A stretch of 64,000 bases of DNA from Saururus chinensis. Taxonomy: Eukaryota; Streptophyta; Magnoliopsida; Piperales; Saururaceae. Below, in pieces: positions 59,829 through 64,000 of this stretch (position 1 is its first letter; every line of letters begins with the position of its first letter). The notes beneath the pieces were generated by a model. That model worked only from the letters and a program-made list of their open reading frames with translations. It ran no database searches and was not told the origin of the DNA. Where the stretch lies: contig CP141145.1 in the NCBI GenBank assembly GCA_035235625.1, positions 19,966,563-20,030,562 on the forward strand, read 5' to 3'. The translations under genes were made by a program, and so were the position numbers.

Positions 59829-62800
59829 AAAAATTACAAGTTTAACTAGAAAGGTTGAGGTTATGGAAATTAATAGGAAAAACTTCTCTAAAGTTTCTCA
59901 AAAAGCACAATATATTTGTAGTACATGTGAGAATGATAGACACCAAACACAGGATTGTCCAACAATCCTTTCTTTTCAAGAGGTGTTGCATACTTATGCA
60001 AATGCTACAAATACCTACAAAAGGCAATTTTTTTCTCCTTATTCTGAAACTTATACTCCTAATTGGAGAAATCATCCCAACTTTAGTTAAAGAAATGAGT
60101 CTAATGTGCAGGTACCCCCTTCTTTCTCAAATTATGTTTCGCAAAATAAGAAGACTCTTGAAGATACATTGCAAATATTCATGCAAAGTCAAGCAACAGT
60201 CAACAACCAAACAATGCAAGCCATCAATGACTTGAAGACTTCTATCACTCAATTGACCACACCTTTGAGCACTTATGAAAAAGGGAAGTTTCCTTCTCAA
60301 CCTCGACGAAATCCTAAAGGTCAATTTGTAATTAAAAATTTAAATTCTTTAAGTTCATAAAAAGAGCATGCCAAGTCCATCACCACTTTACGAAGTGGAA
60401 AAGTCATTAACAAAGACATTCCAATGAAAGTTGTTGAACCTAAGGAGTCTTTTAATTCTAAACATGGTGATGAACTTGACAACTCTAATTGTATTGCTCC
60501 AATTCCTCCTCTTTTTCCTCAAAGGTTACAATTTTACTCTAAATTGGTGCCAAATTGTGACATTTTTGAAATTTTTAAACAAGTGAAGATTAACATTCAT
60601 CTCTTAGATGTCATTAAACAAATTCCATCTTATGCTAAATTTTTGAAAGATCTTTGTACAATTAAGCGTAAGCTACATGTATAAAAGAATGCATTTTTGA
60701 CAGAACAAGTAAGTGCAATTTTGCAACAAAACACCCCACCAAAATATAAAGATCCTAGTTGTCCAACCATATCTTATATAATTGGGAATTATAGAGTTGA
60801 AAAAGCTTTACTTGATCTTGGGGTAAATGTTAATCTCTTACCTTTTTCTGTTTATGAATAATTGGGACTTGGTGAATTGAAGCCCACAAGCATTACACTT
60901 CAACTTTCAGATTGCTTAGTTAAAACACTAAGAGGAATTGTTGAAGATGTGCTAGTACAAGTAGAAAAGTTTTACTTTCCTGTTGATTTTATTGTTTTGG
61001 ACACACAACTAGTTTTGAATGCTTGTACTCAAATTCCTGTCATATTAGGCCGCCCATTTCTTGCTACTTCTAATGCTCTTATTAATTGTAGAAATGGTGT
61101 TATGAAGCTTTCTTTTGGAAATATGACTTTGGATCTGAACATTTTTAATATTTGCAGGCAACCAAGAGATGATGATGAGGATGTGCATGAAGTGAATCTT
61201 TTAAAAAGTCTTGTTGATGACATGTCTACTATTTCTTCATTTTTTGACCCTCTTGAAGCATGTCTTTCTTATTTTAACTTTGATGATGATGTTATGATTA
61301 ATGATGTAAATTCCTTGTTGGAGTCAACTCCATTATTAGATACTGATAGGTGGAAGGCCCGTTTTGAGAAGTTACCTCCTTCTAATAGCGCTCCTCTCTC
61401 CTCAAGTGTCCAACCACCCAAGCTAGACTTGAAACCCCTCCCTACTGAACTTAAATATACTTATCTTGGTGAGGGAGAGACATTTCCTGTGGTTGTCTCT
61501 TCAATGTTGGATAGGGAGCAAGAGCACAAGTTGCTCGAAGTCCTTAGAAATCATAAGAATGCCATTGGGTGGACCATTGCTGATATAAAGGGGATTAGTT
61601 CCCTGATTTGTACACATAGGATCTTCAGGGAAGAAAATGCAAAACCTGTGAGACAAATGCAACAGAGGTTAAACCCCAACATGAAAGAGGTAGTAAGAGC
61701 AGAGGTCCTAAAATTATTAGATGTGGGTATCATTTACCCCATTTCTGACAGTCCATGGGTGAGTCCCACCCAGGTTGTCCCCAAAAAGTCTGGAGTGACA
61801 GTGGTAAAGAATGCCAATAATGAGTTAATTCTCATTAGAGTCACCACCGGTTGGCGGATGTGCATAGATTATAGGAAATTGAATACCGTCACTAGGAAAG
61901 ACCACTTCTCCTTGCTATTCATGGACCAAATCCTAGAGAAGGTAGCCGGTCATCAATTTTATTGTTTTCTAGATGGTTATTCAAGATATAACTAAATTGA
62001 GATTGTACTTGAAGATCAAGAAAAAATAACCTTCACATGTCCATTTGGTACCTTTGCATATCGAAGGATGCCGTTTGGATTATGTAATGCTCCTACCACA
62101 TTCCAAAGGTGCATGATGAGCATCTTTAATGACATGGTGGAGCGGTTTTTGGAAGTTTTTATGGATGACTTTTCTGTTTTTGGTGATTCTTTTGATGATT
62201 GTCTTGATAACTTAGAAAAAGTTTTGGTGAGATGTGAAGAGAAAAATCTAATTTTAAATTGGGAAAAATGTCATTTAATGGTTACTACTTGAATAGTACT
62301 TGGTCACATTGTTTCTATGCAGGGAATTCAAGTGGACAAGGCAAAAATTGAATTGATTGCTAATTTGCCTAGTCCAAAGTCCATAAAAGATGTTAGATCC
62401 TTTCTAGGGCGTACCGGTTTTTATAAAAGATTTATCAAGAATTTTAGTGTGATATCTAGACCATTGTGTAATCTTCTATCTAAAGAGCATTCTTTTGAGT
62501 GGTCGGATACATGTGAAGAAGCTTTCACAAAGCTTAAGAACATGTTCGTGTCCGCACCCATCATGCAACCCCCAGATTGGAACCTTCCTTTTGAAATTAT
62601 GTGTGATGCAAGTGATTATGCCGTTGGGGCTGTTTTAGGGCAAAGAAAACATAAGAAACCTTGCGTAATTCATTATGCAAGTAGTACTTTTAATAGTGCC
62701 CAAATGAACTACTCCACCACTGAAAAAGAACTTCTTGCTGTAGTATTTGCACTTGACAAATTTAGATCTTACTTAATTGGCTCTCAAATTATCATTTTTA

Positions 62801-64000
62801 CTTACCATGCAGCTTTGAAGTACCTTTTGAGCAAACAAGATACAAAACCCAGATTACTCCGATGGATATTCCTACTCCAAGAGTTTGATCTCACAATCAA
62901 AGACAAGAAGGGAGTAGAGAATGTGGTGGCGGATCATCTTTCTAGATTGGAATTTTCTGATTCTTCAGAAAACATTCCAATCCAAGACACATTCCCCAAT
63001 GAATAACTTTTTGCCATCTCACATCCTCCATCGTATGCCGACATTGCCAACTACTTGGTGACAGGTAAAGTTCCCCACCATTGGTCTCCTCAAGATAAAA
63101 AGAGATTCTTCACCGAGGTAAAGCATTTCTTTTGTGACGACCCCTATCTCTTTAAGTACTATCCGGAACAAATAATAAGGAGATGTGTGCCTGATTCTGA
63201 ACAAGTAAGTATCATCTCTTTTTGTCATTCTGAAGCATGCGGTGGTCACTTCTCCTCTAAAAAGACCACCGCTAAAATTTTGCAATGTGGTTTTTATCGG
63301 CCGACGCTTTTCAAAGATGTTCATGAATTTTGCAAAACTTGAGAAAGGTGTCAAAAGTTAGGAGCCATATCTCGTCGAAATATGATGCCCCTTAACCCCA
63401 TATTGGTTATTGAGATTTTTTATTGTTGGCGCATTGATTTTATGGGACCTTTTCCTCCTTCCTTTGGCTATGTTTACATTTTAATTGTTGTCGATTATGT
63501 TTCCAAGTGAATTGAGGCTGTTCAAAGCAAAACCAATGACCACAAAGTCGTTGTGCGCTTTTTAAAAGAAAATATATTTTCAAGGTTTTGAACACCTCGA
63601 GCCATTATAAGTGATGGGGGGTCACATTTTTGCAATAGGCCTTTTGAGGCTCTGATGAGGAAGTATGGGATTACCCATAAAGTAGCTACCCCCTATCACC
63701 CACAAACAAGTGGACAAGTTGAGATTTCTAATAGGAAAATTTAAAATATTTTACAAAAAATGGTAAATCCAAATGGTAAAGATTGGTCTTTACGGCTAAC
63801 CGATGCTCTTTGGGCTTACCGTACCGCTTTTAAAACCCCAATTGGCATGTCTCCTTACCGTTTGATTTTTTGAAAAGCTTGTCACTTGCCTGTGGAGTTG
63901 GAACATAGGGCATATTGGGTAATCAAAGCTTCGAATTTTAACTTTGATAAGGCTGGCTTAAATAGACAATTGCAAATCAATGAGTTAGAGGAAATTAGAC
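59829..64000 (+). mobile_element. Athila-type Ty3/Gypsy gag-pol fossil, running off the window
   Basis: No LTR is in the window; the left edge lies in late gag. Parts in order: gag zinc-knuckle region (about 59,920-60,350; CSTCENDRHQTQDCP), aspartic protease region (about 60,750-61,150), reverse transcriptase (about 61,500-62,300; PFGLCNAPTTFQRCMMSIF and the FMDDF active-site word), RNase H (about 62,570-62,960; [19 protein letters not shown]), and integrase with HHCC zinc region and catalytic core (about 63,080-64,000). Sequence words match the Athila lineage of non-chromovirus Gypsy elements. It is broken, with several interruptions (of the order of six or more), so it is a fossil, though moderately preserved. 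Confidence 0.9.

Overview
This window is nuclear DNA from a flowering plant. The evidence is seven-exon, intron-bearing terpene synthase (TPS) genes, plant-type CACTA and hAT transposons, L1-type LINE remnants, Ty3/Gypsy LTR elements (Athila and chromovirus types) and a plant initiator-Met-type primer-binding site. It is AT-rich and crowded with transposable elements. No intact host protein-coding gene was found. The species cannot be named from the sequence; a monocot is possible but unproven.

The main structure is a tandem segmental duplication. Unit 1 is about 7,016-35,850, unit 2 about 35,851-59,648, and a third unit starts at about 59,649 but is cut off at 59,828 by an Athila-like retroelement. 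Each full unit holds, in order: short related spacer repeats; a very long solo LTR shared by both units; an unassigned segment of about 2-3 kb; an unrecognised minus-strand coding-like fragment; the TPS 5' flank with a Stowaway-like MITE; one TPS pseudogene (29,596-31,695 and 51,346-53,683); a chromovirus gag/protease/RT fossil; and a minus-strand LINE ORF1 fossil. The units differ by insertions that are clean in one and absent from the other. Unit 1 alone has a CACTA element, two hAT-type elements, a fold-back MITE and a 5'-truncated LINE. Unit 2 alone has a 3.46-kb solo LTR with a 5-bp target duplication.

The two TPS copies are about 98-99% alike by eye over most exons, yet carry different inactivating changes, so both probably died separately after duplication. 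Aligned, they define a seven-exon TPS-a-like gene of 557 codons with RRX8W, RDR, DDIYD and an NSE/DTE-type site and no obvious plastid transit peptide, so probably a cytosolic sesquiterpene synthase. The half of the unit from the TPS body to the LINE fossil is much more similar between copies than the LTR-bearing half, which suggests gene conversion or a second, younger duplication.

The left end (1-7,013) lies outside the duplication as preserved. It holds the right end of one CACTA element, a second decayed CACTA-like element built of pyrimidine-tract modules and hairpin repeats, and a minus-strand LTR retroelement (5' LTR, primer site, repeat-rich non-coding internal region). The right end (59,829-64,000) is a broken Athila-like gag-pol running off the window. 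No tRNA, rRNA or CRISPR array was recognised.
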